DNA of 64,000 bases from Serratia grimesii NBRC 13537 (GCF_001590905.1 NZ_BCTT01000001.1:156314-220313), one strand, 5' to 3'; counted from the first letter of the stretch, positions 1-9,996 are shown. Translations and numbers: made by a program. Notes: generated from the letters alone by a model not told the origin.

Positions 1-1074
1 CAAGAGTTTAATCTCTCGGTGGCTTCTTTTGGCACGCTAGACTTTGCCTCACTGTTCCCGGATATGTCACGACAGGCGATGAATGCGCCACGCCAGACGC
101 TGGCGATCAATAATCGCCACTATTACTCACTGTTGCAGATGCCGGAAAGGCATTCGCAAGTCGTTAAGCCGCTGGCACCGCCTTTTGATCGTGATGGCGC
201 TGACAGGCAGAAAGCATTACGTATTCTAAATGCCGGTCTGGCGCTCTGTATTCGCGGGGAAACCGGCTGCGGCAAGGAGTATTTTAGCCAAAGGTTATTT
301 GAGGAAAGTCGGCGTCGGCAGGGAAGTTTTGTGGCGATCAACTGTGCGGCACTGCCTGAAAGCCTGATTGAATCCGAACTCTTTGGCTATGCGCCAGGGG
401 CGTTTACCGGTGCTAATCCCAAAGGGTACATGGGCAAAATCAGAGAAGCCGACGGTGGCGTATTGTTCCTGGATGAAATTGGCGATATGCCGCTGGGCTT
501 ACAAACCCGACTGCTGCGTGTGCTTCAGGAAAAAACGGTTACGCCGCTCGGCAGCCACATCTCCTACGCGGTAGATTTTTCGCTGATCTGCGCTACCCAT
601 CAGGATCTGGATCAGCAGGTTGCCGCAGGAGCCTTCCGCGAAGATTTACTGTACCGTATCCAGGAATTCAATCTGCGTATATTGCCGCTGCGTGAACGGG
701 CACACGTGGATCGTTTTATTCTTAATCTTTGGCGTGAACTGGGGGGCGAGCAGCGTGGTATCAAGCTGGGGCCTGATGCCGTCGCGGCGTTGGTGCGTTA
801 TCCGTGGCCAGGGAATGTGCGGCAGTTGTTGAGCACGCTCAAGGTGTTGTTGGCTCTGACCGATGATGGCAATCTGATCACGCTTGACGATCTGCCTGAG
901 CCGTTCAGCGCAGTCTCGTCATCTAGCACAGAGACCCTGACGGCACCGCAAGACATGATTGATGCCATCAGACATGCCAACGGTAATATCAGCCAGGCGG
1001 CGAAACGGCTGGGGGTATCACGCAGTACGCTTTACCGCAAAATGGAGAAAAGCAGGGGACGTGTGGCGGACTGA
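1..1074 (+). CDS. AcoR-type sigma-54-dependent transcriptional activator, 5'-truncated by window start
   Basis: This is the C-terminal 357 residues of an enhancer-binding protein; the frame is open to base 1, so the true start lies outside the window and the GTG at 19 is not the start. The AAA+ domain is clear: Walker A GETGCGKE (DNA about 256-279, with Cys where Thr is usual), the sigma-54-contacting loop GAFTG, Walker B VLFLDEIGDM, an arginine-finger-type region (FREDLLYRI) and PWPGNVRQL. A Fis-type helix-turn-helix closes the protein (NGNISQAAKRLGVSRSTLYRK). The missing N-terminus would be the GAF/PAS sensor part of AcoR/DhaR-like regulators. The target genes are not visible; the next gene is convergent, so they probably lie to the left. 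Family assignment is firm, specific function unknown. Confidence 0.88.
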   Translation, partial: QEFNLSVASFGTLDFASLFPDMSRQAMNAPRQTLAINNRHYYSLLQMPERHSQVVKPLAPPFDRDGADRQKALRILNAGLALCIRGETGCGKEYFSQRLFEESRRRQGSFVAINCAALPESLIESELFGYAPGAFTGANPKGYMGKIREADGGVLFLDEIGDMPLGLQTRLLRVLQEKTVTPLGSHISYAVDFSLICATHQDLDQQVAAGAFREDLLYRIQEFNLRILPLRERAHVDRFILNLWRELGGEQRGIKLGPDAVAALVRYPWPGNVRQLLSTLKVLLALTDDGNLITLDDLPEPFSAVSSSSTETLTAPQDMIDAIRHANGNISQAAKRLGVSRSTLYRKMEKSRGRVAD

Positions 1075-1080
1075 CGGTAA

Positions 1081-1105
1081 CCAAGGCCCACGCGTTGGGC
1101 CTTGG
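1081..1105. terminator. Inverted repeat between convergent genes, probable bidirectional terminator
   Basis: A perfect 10-bp stem (CCAAGGCCCA at 1081-1090 and TGGGCCTTGG at 1096-1105) with a 5-nt loop lies in the 39-bp gap between two convergent stop codons. Neither side has a long T tract, so termination strength is uncertain. Confidence 0.6.
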
Positions 1106-1113
1106 CGTTAGAA

Positions 1114-2040
1114 TTACTTATCTCCCAATCCCAAAGGGTTAATTTCAGAATGTTCGATTTTCTCGTCGCTTTCTGCCCAACGATCCAACACTTTCAGGTA
1201 ACTGCCATTGGCAATTGCACTATTGAGTGAAGCTTGCACGGCATCAACCAACCCATTGCCTTTTTTTACCGTGACCGCAATGTTAGCACTGCGTGGCCAC
1301 CCGCCAGGCACGATGCCAACCAGCGTCGTTTTGCCGTTTAACTTCGCCTGATAAGCGCCGGACACGTTTGGACCAAAGGTCGCATCCGCCCGACCAGACT
1401 GGATGGCCAGCGTCGCGGCAGCCTTATCAGTGACGTAAATCGGCTGAAGGGCTGGTAAACCTTTCGCCTGGTTCTCCTTATCCCAGGCAAGCAGCACGGC
1501 CTCCTGATTAGTGCCGGAATCCACGATGATCTTTTTACCGGCAATATCCGGTGCCGATTTTATCGAAGTGATTTTACTGCCGGTCTTCACATAGAAACCC
1601 AGCGTATCCTGGCGATAGGTAGCAAAGTCGAATTTGGTTTTACGTTCCTGAGTCACGGTAATGTTATAAATCGCCGCGTCGTATTTCCCAGAGGTGACAC
1701 CCAGTGGCCAATCTTCCCATGAGGTTGGTACCAGCTTGAGTTTCAGTCCCAGTCCATCGGCAACCAGCCGCGCAATATCCGACTCACTGCCAATCACCGT
1801 TTTATTATCACGGGCGTATAACCCAAATGGCGGGCCGCTGCCCAAAATTGACACCGCTACGGTTAAGGTATTGGGTTCGACGAATTTAAACCCTGCCGGA
1901 ATTTTGGCCACAGCCTCGGCGCTTTTCACCGTATTAATGGGTGTTTCGTTAGCGACCAGATCAATGCCCGGCGCAGCATTAGCCAGAGAGGAAAGGCTCA
2001 AGAGTGCCGCCGCTGCGGTGAGTTTTGCGCTATACATCAT
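1114..2040 (-). CDS. ABC transporter periplasmic substrate-binding protein (solute-binding family 3)
   Basis: 308 residues from the chosen start. An in-frame ATG lies 15 bp further upstream, but the SD-like AGGT sits about 7 nt before the ATG at 2040, which also gives a normal signal peptide (MMYSAKLTAAAALLSLSSLANA, cleavage after ANA). The mature part has family 3 features: the early LTVAV strand, GSESDIARLVADGLGLKLKL, the SWEDWPLGVTSGKYDAAI segment, and a hinge around KKIIVDSGTN. Such proteins bind polar amino acids or opines in the periplasm for an ABC importer. No permease or ATPase gene is adjacent, so this is an orphan binding protein and the ligand cannot be told. Family confident, substrate unknown. 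Confidence 0.85.
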   Translation of the reverse strand: MMYSAKLTAAAALLSLSSLANAAPGIDLVANETPINTVKSAEAVAKIPAGFKFVEPNTLTVAVSILGSGPPFGLYARDNKTVIGSESDIARLVADGLGLKLKLVPTSWEDWPLGVTSGKYDAAIYNITVTQERKTKFDFATYRQDTLGFYVKTGSKITSIKSAPDIAGKKIIVDSGTNQEAVLLAWDKENQAKGLPALQPIYVTDKAAATLAIQSGRADATFGPNVSGAYQAKLNGKTTLVGIVPGGWPRSANIAVTVKKGNGLVDAVQASLNSAIANGSYLKVLDRWAESDEKIEHSEINPLGLGDK

Positions 2041-2208
2041 TATGATTACCTGCATTATTATGTTGTTGGGGCGGTCAAGGCACTATCCTTCAAGCCGTTA
2101 AATCTGTGAACGAACAAAATTGGCTAACTAATTTTAGAAATGTCACGTTGTGCCCGCGTTGCGGCGCAGAGTGGGCTTGTGACCCTTAACTGAAAAAGAG
2201 AATGCGAC

Positions 2209-3411
2209 ATGAGAACTATTGCCATTGTAGGCGCGGGGCAATCTGGCCTGCAGTTGGCGCTTAGCCTGTTGGCTGAAGGCTATCCGGTTACGTTGATGAC
2301 CAACCGTGATGCGGGACAAGTGCGTGGCGGCAGAGTCATGTCCAGTCAATGTATGTTTCACGACGCACTTGAGGCTGAGCGGGACCGGCAACTAAACTTT
2401 TGGGAGGAAGATGCTCCGTGTATTGAGGGGATTAGCCTGACACTTGCTGAGCCTCAATATGCGGAGCTGCCGATATTGCATTGGCGCGGCGACCTGGATC
2501 AATACGCGCAATCTGTGGATCAACGGTTGAAAATGGCCGGCTGGATGGAAGAGTTTGAACGGCTCGGCGGCAAGTTAGTGATTGCTGACGTCGGGGGCGA
2601 GGCCTTAGAACGGTTGACGGCCAGTCATGACTTAGTGCTGTTAGCTGCGGGCAAAGGTGACATTGTTAACCAGTTTGCGTTGGATACGCAGCGCAGTCGG
2701 TTTGATCGACCACAGCGTGCGCTGGCGCTGACCTATATTCATGGTATGCGTCCAATGGAGAGCGGGGATCAAATTAACTTTAACCTGATTCCTGGCGTGG
2801 GAGAGTACTTTACCTTTCCAGCGTACAGCCTGAGCGGCGTTTGCGACATCATGGTGTTTGAAGGGATTCCAGGTGGCCCAATGGACTGCTGGGACGGAGC
2901 TCATACGGCGGAACAACATCTGCACACAAGCCGGGATATCCTCAAACGCTGGTTACCATGGGAGGCGGAGCGCTGCAAAGACATCGAACTGACCGATGCG
3001 CAAGGCTTTATGGCGGGGCGTTTCACCCCTTGTGTACGCCAGCCAATACTGACATTGCCTTCCGGTCGTCAGGTCTTGGGTATGGCGGATGCATTGGTAT
3101 TAAACGATCCTATAACCGGTCAGGGGTCTAACAGCGCAGCCAAATGTGCACGCCTTTATCTGGCACAGATTATCGCCCGCAGCGACGCGGCGTTTGATGC
3201 GGATTGGATGGAGCACACCTTTGAGCTTTATTGGGATTATGCCCGCCACGTCGTCAACTGGACCAACAGCATGCTATTACCGCCGCCACCGCATGTGATG
3301 GAGTTGATGTTTAATGCAGCTCATTCGGATGTGCTGGCGGACAAAATTGTCAATGGGTTCAACGATCCTACCCAATTTGAGCCCTGGTGGTTCTCGCCAG
3401 AGCGGGTATAG
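2209..3411 (+). CDS. Styrene/indole monooxygenase-like FAD-dependent oxygenase (StyA family)
   Basis: 400 residues. The N-terminus has the Rossmann FAD signature GAGQSG at residues 8-13, followed by the run LQLALSLLAEGYPVTLMTNR. Mid-protein segments (GVGEYFTFPAYSLSG, GIPGGPMDCWDG) and the second FAD-binding segment near LVLNDPITGQGSNSAAKCA are typical of StyA-type group E flavoprotein monooxygenases, which epoxidise styrene or indole using FADH2 delivered by a separate reductase (StyB). No StyB-like reductase is visible nearby. A weak purine-rich site (AAAGAG) precedes the ATG. It lies divergent to the binding protein gene. The actual substrate is unknown; indole is a reasonable guess from the family. 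Confidence 0.75.
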   Translation: MRTIAIVGAGQSGLQLALSLLAEGYPVTLMTNRDAGQVRGGRVMSSQCMFHDALEAERDRQLNFWEEDAPCIEGISLTLAEPQYAELPILHWRGDLDQYAQSVDQRLKMAGWMEEFERLGGKLVIADVGGEALERLTASHDLVLLAAGKGDIVNQFALDTQRSRFDRPQRALALTYIHGMRPMESGDQINFNLIPGVGEYFTFPAYSLSGVCDIMVFEGIPGGPMDCWDGAHTAEQHLHTSRDILKRWLPWEAERCKDIELTDAQGFMAGRFTPCVRQPILTLPSGRQVLGMADALVLNDPITGQGSNSAAKCARLYLAQIIARSDAAFDADWMEHTFELYWDYARHVVNWTNSMLLPPPPHVMELMFNAAHSDVLADKIVNGFNDPTQFEPWWFSPERV

Positions 3412-3467
3412 ACTGCTATCTGAGTGACTCGACAGTAATACCGACCCTATTTTCGACCTTAAACGCA

Positions 3468-3489
3468 AAAGGAGGCCAAGGCCTCCTTT
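3468..3489. terminator. Bidirectional rho-independent-type terminator
   Basis: Perfect inverted repeat AAAGGAGGCC/GGCCTCCTTT with a 2-nt centre, flanked by A on one side and T on the other, between the convergent oxygenase and PixA-family genes. Confidence 0.75.
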
Positions 3490-3521
3490 CAACAACATCA
3501 TCGTTGATGTGCCTGAGTTAC

Positions 3522-4157
3522 TCAGGAAATAACGTTGATGTATGGGTCAAACCAGAAATAGCCTTTGCAACTGCCATCTACATATAGCGTGAACTCAAGC
3601 CCGTAATTCAGAAGCCCGATAGAATCCCCGATATCAAATGTCACGTAAGGGTGGAAGGTGCGCGGCGTCGAGGAGGTGCCGTCCTGCCCAGCCATCACGC
3701 CGCCATCCCGCCAGTATGTGGTGAATGGTGCGTTATCATCGGCCCACTGAGGCTGCGTGGGCGCGTAATCAAAACTATATTCATCGTTGTGTCTTTCCAT
3801 GAATGCAGGCAGGTCGAGCGGTTTGTCTTCCCCGAGTATATTAATCTGTGTATTAGGATCGGTAGGCGTACCGGTCACGAAGGTCTTAGGCGTTTCATTT
3901 CCCACTTTCCAGGAATGCGCGACGAAACGCACTGGCGCAATAATGATGTTTGGTTGACGGTTCAGATCCTCCAACCAGATCTGGATCTGCTCTTCCTGAG
4001 AGACCGGCACCGGATAATCACCGTCGAAATTCTGCGGGGTGGCTTTATCTTGGCTGACGAGCATTTTGGGATGATCAACCGCCACGGGGTTATCGAAGGT
4101 ACCACCTTTAGCCGGAAGCGTACCCGTATCAACAGTAAAAATAATCTGTGTTCTCAT
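3522..4157 (-). CDS. PixA/AidA-family inclusion body protein
   Basis: 211 residues without signal peptide or membrane segment. It resembles the PixA/AidA family, first described as a crystalline inclusion protein of Xenorhabdus: short hydrophobic N-terminal strand (IIFTVDT), a mid-protein DNPVAVDHPKML region, a VGNETPKTFVTG segment and the C-terminal YVDGSCKGYFWFDPYINVI. Related proteins are abundant stationary-phase or quorum-regulated products of unclear biochemical role. There is no strong Shine-Dalgarno sequence before the ATG. It is monocistronic, convergent with the oxygenase, and followed upstream by a long AT-rich non-coding stretch. Family assignment by recall of conserved segments; function unknown. 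Confidence 0.75.
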   Translation of the reverse strand: MRTQIIFTVDTGTLPAKGGTFDNPVAVDHPKMLVSQDKATPQNFDGDYPVPVSQEEQIQIWLEDLNRQPNIIIAPVRFVAHSWKVGNETPKTFVTGTPTDPNTQINILGEDKPLDLPAFMERHNDEYSFDYAPTQPQWADDNAPFTTYWRDGGVMAGQDGTSSTPRTFHPYVTFDIGDSIGLLNYGLEFTLYVDGSCKGYFWFDPYINVIS

Positions 4158-5181
4158 TTATCACGATATGAACGCATCCCGTTCGCAAGATTTCTGGCGT
4201 ATTGACATTATGAGGGTAGTTAACGCTCATCTGTTATTGTCATTACTCAGACGGTCTTGCAAACTTTCAACATTCACCCTTTTACAAAATAGTTAATATT
4301 TATCAGCACATATCGCTTATAACGATATGAAGCTGACGTATTTTTTCGCATGCTTGAACACGAACTACTGTGAAAGGCATTTTTCGGTATCATTACCACG
4401 TGATTTAAATAAGAATAATCAACGGGTAGTCCCGAAAGATATTCTCGATCAGTGATTCATTAATGGTAGTAAGTTATCTCTCACAATAATATGTGAGGGA
4501 GTTGCCATCATGAGTAAAATGATGGTTATTGAAAGATAGAATAGGCACGATTGAATATCAATGGCGAAAAGTAAATATAATTGATTAACGCAGGTGTGAA
4601 ATGATTAAAATGGAACAAATAATGACGATATTAATCTCATAATGAATGATTTGCATGCCTGCCTGGTTAATTAACAATCTAACAAACCTTGTCAGAGTCT
4701 AGTGAAATTGTATGAATAAAATTGTAGTTATCTGTTTTTTAATTTATTTTTACATTAAGTAGAGTTCGGGGCAACACGGTTATTGGCCGTTTTTACTTAG
4801 GTAACATTTACTCCAGCATGTTGTTTTACGCGAACATTTTTCAGTTGAGCAGTGGCTTTTCTTAATGTGAAAATCCATTTCTTGGGTCGGGAATCATTAA
4901 TGAATTGAATAAAAACATGCTGTTAAATAGCCTTGCTAAGGATGTTTGGTATTACGCACCCATCAATTTTATATATCATTTTTTAAACTCATGAGTATAG
5001 ATAATAACTTTTTATCATTGACTTGTTATATTTTTAGATTGAGTGTGGTTGTGACTTTTTGTGTTAAATAAGTGACATTGCAAGAGAGGTGATTACCTTA
5101 TTCTAAAAAGTATCGGTATTATAATATCCTGCGTGGTGATAGGGGCTGCCCGGTATTACTGTCCGGGCTATGTTTATTCGC
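4158..5181. other. AT-rich 1-kb intergenic region without a convincing gene
   Basis: No ORF with a ribosome-binding site and credible composition was found. The stretch is clearly AT-rich compared with its neighbours. It holds two small hairpins, CTCACA/TGTGAG around 4479-4496 and CCATCAT/ATGATGG around 4504-4524, and the upstream sequences of the PixA-like gene. A weak GC hairpin (GCCCGG/CCGGGC, 5148-5168) lies just past the stop of the GGDEF-EAL gene and may help end its transcript. It could contain an unrecognised sRNA or decayed DNA. Confidence 0.5.
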
Positions 5182-7269
5182 TCACAGGTTTAAAGTGACA
5201 TTTTGTCGCAGCATGTTAAGCACTTTTGGCGCTTCAACGGCCTGACTAAAAAGAAATCCCTGCCCAAGGTGATAGCCTGAATCACACAACGTCTGGCGTT
5301 GCTGTTCGGTCTCAATGCCTTCTGCAATGATATCAATCGACAACTTTTGCCCCAGGATCCCCATGCTTTCCACAATGCCCAGAATGGCCGGCTCGTGATT
5401 CATACGCCGGATGAAGTCGCGGTCCAGCTTAATGCAGTCCAGAGGGTAGTCCATGAGATGTGTAAAGGATGAATGCCCGGTACCAAAGTCATCAAGTGCT
5501 ATTCTGATCCCCATTTCCTTGAGCATCTGCAACGCGCGCAGCACATACTTCGAACCATGTTTGTTGAACGCATGCTCGGTGACTTCCAGCTCAATCAGGT
5601 GATGCGGAATGTGGAACATCTGCAAACGTCTCAGGAACGTTTCAGCGTAGTTATCACGTAAAAACTCGATGGGGGACGCGTTTAACGATACCGGCAAAAC
5701 TTCGATACCGGCGGCTAACCAGCCAGAAATATCGGTAAAAACCTTCATCTGCATGGTTTCGCTGAGTTTTGTGGCTAATTCGTAATCGTTAAACGCCTCA
5801 CTGACCGTATCAGGCATCTGCATCCCCTTTAACGGACAATACCACCGCAGCAGGGCTTCAAAACCAATGATTGCGCCATTGTTCAAGCTGACCTTGGGCT
5901 GATAACTGGGGCGGATCAGATTATTACGGACAATTTGGCGCGCGTGATTAAGTTGTGCAGCACGTTCCTTTGCCTTATCCATCATTTGCGGATTAAACAT
6001 ATAAACGCCACCGCGGCCGCCGTCTTTGAGTTCGTACAGGGCGGTATCGGCGCATTTCATCAGTTCTGATGCATCACGGGCATCTTGAGGGTAGATCGCA
6101 CCACCGATGCTCATACCACAATGCAGCGCCTTACCCCCATATGTGATCGGTGATTCAAGCTGCATCAAAAAGGCATTGGCGATCTTGAAAATATCTTGTT
6201 CGTTTTCGACGTCGCTAATCACTATCGCAAATTCATCGCCTCCTAAGCGGGAGACGAAGGAGTTGTTGTTCAGGTATGCCGTTAATCGGCGGGCTAAGAC
6301 GCGTAACAGATGGTCACCTGCGGCGTGCCCAAGGGTATCGTTAACCAGCTTAAAGTGATCAAGATCCAGCAAAATCAGCCCCAGGGACGTATTGTTGCTC
6401 AAGGCTTGTTTCATTTCTTGTTTTAATTTCTTCTTAAATAAACGTCGATTGGGTAAGCCGGTCAATTCGTCATATTCACTGGCGATCAATAACCGCTTTT
6501 CAGCTATTCGCTGAGAGGTCACATCGCGGGAAACACACAATATATTTTGTATCTGTTCATCTTTGTCAAAAACGGGGCTAAGGATATTATCCCAATGTTG
6601 AAGCGTGCCCGTTGGTGAGGCACTGAGACCAGCGAAGCGGGCATTTTTCCCTTTTAATACTTTGCGCAGCGCCTTCCTGCCACTGTTGCGGACTTCGGGT
6701 TGCAGCAGCCCCAGCCAAGGCATGCCAAATTGTTGTTGGTTCTCATCCAAGCCCAAAGCAATGCTGCCTGCTTTGTTCATGTGCAGTACCGAACCGTCAT
6801 TATTAATGACTTTGATGCAATCGACGCTGGCGTCGAGCATATTTTTCTGCGCTGCCAATGTTTCTGCCGTTAATTGCTTTTTCAGCATTTTTTCATGGAT
6901 ATCGGCACAGCTAAGATACCAATGCACTAGCGTAGAGCCCTGATCTTTTTTTGCGCCGAACGACAGTAAAAACCAACGATACTCACCGCTGCAATGGCGC
7001 AGCCTGGCTTCCTGAACGAACGAATCGGCGCTGAGCATAGACTGTTGCTGCAACATGGTAATGTGGGCATATTCGTCGGAGTGTAGGGCTTCTAACCAAC
7101 CGACGTCATTGTGATCAAATGAAGAAAGACCGGTATATTCACACCACAATGTATTGAAATGTCCTCCGAGTCCCTTACCAACGCCAATGAGATTTGGTAA
7201 ACCATTGAAAATTTCATTAGCGATATCAACAGGATGATTTTCATCGCTGTGCTCGGGTAAAACATTCAT
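5182..7269 (-). CDS. PAS-PAS-GGDEF-EAL cyclic-di-GMP signalling protein
   Basis: 695 residues, soluble (no membrane segments seen). Two PAS-like modules occupy roughly residues 20-130 and 140-255, a diguanylate cyclase domain about 260-425 with intact GGDEF at 343-347, and a phosphodiesterase EAL domain about 440-690. The EAL module keeps EALLRW at 471-476, SLNAS, ELEVTE, LDDFGTG, IKLDRDF, IIAEGIE and HLGQGF, so both activities may be functional. GGDEF makes c-di-GMP from GTP; EAL hydrolyses it. A good SD (AGAGGA, 9 nt) precedes the ATG. It is a single-gene unit. The PAS ligand and net output cannot be judged from sequence. Confidence 0.92.
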   Translation of the reverse strand: MNVLPEHSDENHPVDIANEIFNGLPNLIGVGKGLGGHFNTLWCEYTGLSSFDHNDVGWLEALHSDEYAHITMLQQQSMLSADSFVQEARLRHCSGEYRWFLLSFGAKKDQGSTLVHWYLSCADIHEKMLKKQLTAETLAAQKNMLDASVDCIKVINNDGSVLHMNKAGSIALGLDENQQQFGMPWLGLLQPEVRNSGRKALRKVLKGKNARFAGLSASPTGTLQHWDNILSPVFDKDEQIQNILCVSRDVTSQRIAEKRLLIASEYDELTGLPNRRLFKKKLKQEMKQALSNNTSLGLILLDLDHFKLVNDTLGHAAGDHLLRVLARRLTAYLNNNSFVSRLGGDEFAIVISDVENEQDIFKIANAFLMQLESPITYGGKALHCGMSIGGAIYPQDARDASELMKCADTALYELKDGGRGGVYMFNPQMMDKAKERAAQLNHARQIVRNNLIRPSYQPKVSLNNGAIIGFEALLRWYCPLKGMQMPDTVSEAFNDYELATKLSETMQMKVFTDISGWLAAGIEVLPVSLNASPIEFLRDNYAETFLRRLQMFHIPHHLIELEVTEHAFNKHGSKYVLRALQMLKEMGIRIALDDFGTGHSSFTHLMDYPLDCIKLDRDFIRRMNHEPAILGIVESMGILGQKLSIDIIAEGIETEQQRQTLCDSGYHLGQGFLFSQAVEAPKVLNMLRQNVTLNL

Positions 7270-7507
7270 CTGTCATTTCCTCTGAGAACCGTCCGACATT
7301 TACGCTAAAAGAAACCATTTTAATAATATTATAGTCAGCGGCAAATCGTTCTATAGCCTAGTCTGTGCGATAAAAAGCCGCCAGAGAGAATGAAATATAA
7401 TTCCGAGCAACACATTAGGAATACTCTCGTATTTAAGCGTTAAATTACTTCCATTGATTGCGTCTCGTTTATGATTAAATATCACAAATGCGTAGGGGAC
7501 TGGATAT

Positions 7508-7533
7508 AAAAAAAAACCCGCGGTTAGGCGGGG
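7508..7533 (-). terminator. Rho-independent terminator of gcd
   Basis: Read on the minus strand, a CCCGC/GCGGG hairpin with a 6-nt loop (7517-7532) is followed by nine consecutive T residues, about 30 nt after the gcd stop codon. Confidence 0.8.
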
Positions 7534-7560
7534 GCGGGAGATTTTCATGCGCGTTGAGAT

Positions 7561-9996
7561 TTACTTATCAAGTGCATAGGCAATGACGTAGTCGCCACGA
7601 TCGGGTGACTGACGTGCGCCACCGGCTGAAATTACAATGTATTGCTTACCTGTGGTCGGTGAAATATAGCTCATTGGTGTACCGCCACTGCCAACGGGCA
7701 GGCGCGCTTTCCACACTTCTTCACCTGTCGAAGAGTCAAATGCTCGCAGATAGTAATCTTGAGTACCGGCAATGAAGACCAGGCCGCCCTGGGTCGCCAG
7801 AGTACCACCCAGTGTTGGCATACCCACGGGCATTTGTGCCCGCATCTTGATACCAAACGGACCGGTATCCTGCACGGTTCCGGCCGGGACTTGCCACACC
7901 ACTTTTTGCGTTTTCAGATCGATTGCCGACAGGGTACCAAATGGTGGTTTCTGGCACGGGATGCCCAATGGGGACATAAAGCGGTTTTTGTTCACGCCGT
8001 AGGGTGTGCCTTTCAATGGAACGGCACCCATACCTGTGTTGACTGACTCACCACCATTGCTGGCCGGTGTATTGGCATCGGTTTTCTGTGGGATCATCTG
8101 TACCCACAGGCCCAATCGCATATCGTTGGCGAAGATATAATGGTTGTTAGGATCGGTCGACAGACCTCCCCAGTTCATGCCGCCCAACGAACCGGGGAAA
8201 CTGAGTGAAATGTCGGTGTCTGGTGCGGTGAACAACCCATCGTAGCGCATCGATTTAAAACTGATACGGCACATCAGTTGATCGAACGGCGTTGCGCCCC
8301 ACATGTCCGATTCAGTTAGCTTTTCATTGCCAATCTGCGGCATGCCGACTGAGAACGGTTGAGTGGCTGAGTATTGTTCACCGGGAATGGTGCGCGTTTT
8401 CACTGGCAGCTCTTTGACTTCTGTCAGTGGTTTGCCGGTGTGGCGATCCAAAACAAAAATCTGCCCGGTTTTCGCACCAATCACGACGGCGGGTTTGGTG
8501 GTGCCATCTTTCATTGGGAAGTCGATCAGGCTAGGCTGCATCGGCAGGTCGAAGTCCCACAGGTCATTATGAACCGTCTGATAAACCCATTTTTCTTTGC
8601 CGGTAGTGGCATCAAGCGCCAGGATAGAGGCACCGTATTTGTGATCCAATGCGTTTCGGTTCGCGCCCCACAGGTCAACTGAAGAGCTCCCCATTGGCAG
8701 AAATACGGTATTCATCGCCGGATCATAGGACATAGGTGCCCAAGAGTTCGGCGTACTGCGCACAAAGGTCTGACCCGGCTTCAATACCGAGTTTGGATCT
8801 TTATTGCCTGGATCGAACGCCCAGCGCATTTCACCCGTGATCACGTCGAAACCACGCAATACGCCACCAGGCATATCAGTTTGCACGTTATCGGCCACGC
8901 GACCACCAACCACAATGGTCGTGCCGGCTAGCGTTGGCGCAGAGGTGAGTTGGTATTTTGGATCGGCGGCATCGCCCAGACCCGCTTTCAGATCGACCAC
9001 GCCTTGCTTGCCAAAGTGTTGGCAGAACTCGCCGTTATCAGCATTGATTGCCACTAAACGCGCGTCGATAGTGTTCATCAGAATACGACGCTGACAGCTG
9101 TCACCGGCGGCTAAAATTGCCGGTGTCGCAGGCGTTGAACCTGGAACTGTTGGCTGTTGCAGTGGTTTTGTGGCATCAAAATAGGCCAATCCACGACAAC
9201 GGTTCCAGACCTGGGATTTCGCATTGACTTCACGCTGCCAGATTTCTTTGCCGCTGTCAGCATCGACGGCAATCACGTTGTTGTGCGGTGTGCACAGGAA
9301 AATGCGGTTGCCAATTTGCAGCGGCGTTTGTTGATCTTCTGCGCCGTTGCCGTCTGGACTTAGCGGAATGTCACCCGTATGGAAGGTCCAGGCAACCTTC
9401 AATTCTTTCACGTTGTCGCGGGTGATTTGGTCCAGCGCCACGAAACGACTGCCGCCTGGCGTGTTGCCGTAGTTGTCCCAGTCTTTCTGTTGTTTGGCTT
9501 TATCCACGGGGATTAACGGCAGCTGTTTGCCACTGAAAGCGACGGTAGGGTGTGGCTGGAACATCTGTACGAATGTGCCGACCATGCCAACTGCCAGTAC
9601 GGCGCTGAACAGGTAGGACAGTGTCGCCAGTGGGGCTTTACCTTCTGATTTACGCAGCGCAGGCCAGCTAAGGAAGGCCAGTAGCATTAAACCGGTAGGC
9701 ACCATAAGCCGTGATACTAATGGCCAGAAATCAAACCCGGCATCGCACACTGACCAAATCAGTGTGCCAATGAAAACCAGCAAAAACAGTATTACTGCCG
9801 AAGATTTACGACGGAAGAATTGCACAGCTGAAAGCAGGGTGACAATACCTGCGATCAGGAAGTAGCTACTGCCGCCCAATGAGACTAATTTGCCACCGGC
9901 AATGGCAAAGAACAGACCGACGACAGTAAGGATTATCCCTAATAAACAACATGATAATGTAAGTTTTATACCCGGCCGGGTATTTGATTCAGGCAT
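7561..9996 (-). CDS. gcd: Membrane-bound PQQ-dependent glucose dehydrogenase
   Basis: 811 residues, close to the usual size of about 796. The first 150 residues form about five membrane segments. The rest is the periplasmic eight-bladed quinoprotein domain, beginning near WDNYGNTPGGSRFVALDQIT. Recognised pieces include HNNVIAVDADSGKEIW, the NDLWDFDLP segment carrying the proposed catalytic Asp, GAKTGQIFVLDR with the PQQ-contacting Lys, and repeated tryptophan-docking motifs (TGEVW-like). It oxidises glucose to gluconolactone in the periplasm and passes electrons to ubiquinone; PQQ must come from genes outside this window or the medium. A quinate/shikimate dehydrogenase of the same family is the alternative, but length and segments favour Gcd. 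SD GGAG lies 10 nt before the ATG. Confidence 0.85.
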   Translation of the reverse strand: MPESNTRPGIKLTLSCCLLGIILTVVGLFFAIAGGKLVSLGGSSYFLIAGIVTLLSAVQFFRRKSSAVILFLLVFIGTLIWSVCDAGFDFWPLVSRLMVPTGLMLLAFLSWPALRKSEGKAPLATLSYLFSAVLAVGMVGTFVQMFQPHPTVAFSGKQLPLIPVDKAKQQKDWDNYGNTPGGSRFVALDQITRDNVKELKVAWTFHTGDIPLSPDGNGAEDQQTPLQIGNRIFLCTPHNNVIAVDADSGKEIWQREVNAKSQVWNRCRGLAYFDATKPLQQPTVPGSTPATPAILAAGDSCQRRILMNTIDARLVAINADNGEFCQHFGKQGVVDLKAGLGDAADPKYQLTSAPTLAGTTIVVGGRVADNVQTDMPGGVLRGFDVITGEMRWAFDPGNKDPNSVLKPGQTFVRSTPNSWAPMSYDPAMNTVFLPMGSSSVDLWGANRNALDHKYGASILALDATTGKEKWVYQTVHNDLWDFDLPMQPSLIDFPMKDGTTKPAVVIGAKTGQIFVLDRHTGKPLTEVKELPVKTRTIPGEQYSATQPFSVGMPQIGNEKLTESDMWGATPFDQLMCRISFKSMRYDGLFTAPDTDISLSFPGSLGGMNWGGLSTDPNNHYIFANDMRLGLWVQMIPQKTDANTPASNGGESVNTGMGAVPLKGTPYGVNKNRFMSPLGIPCQKPPFGTLSAIDLKTQKVVWQVPAGTVQDTGPFGIKMRAQMPVGMPTLGGTLATQGGLVFIAGTQDYYLRAFDSSTGEEVWKARLPVGSGGTPMSYISPTTGKQYIVISAGGARQSPDRGDYVIAYALDK

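Noticed and set aside
7351..7548. 65-codon minus-strand ORF between the GGDEF-EAL gene and gcd
   Set aside because: It starts within the gcd terminator hairpin region and lacks a start signal.
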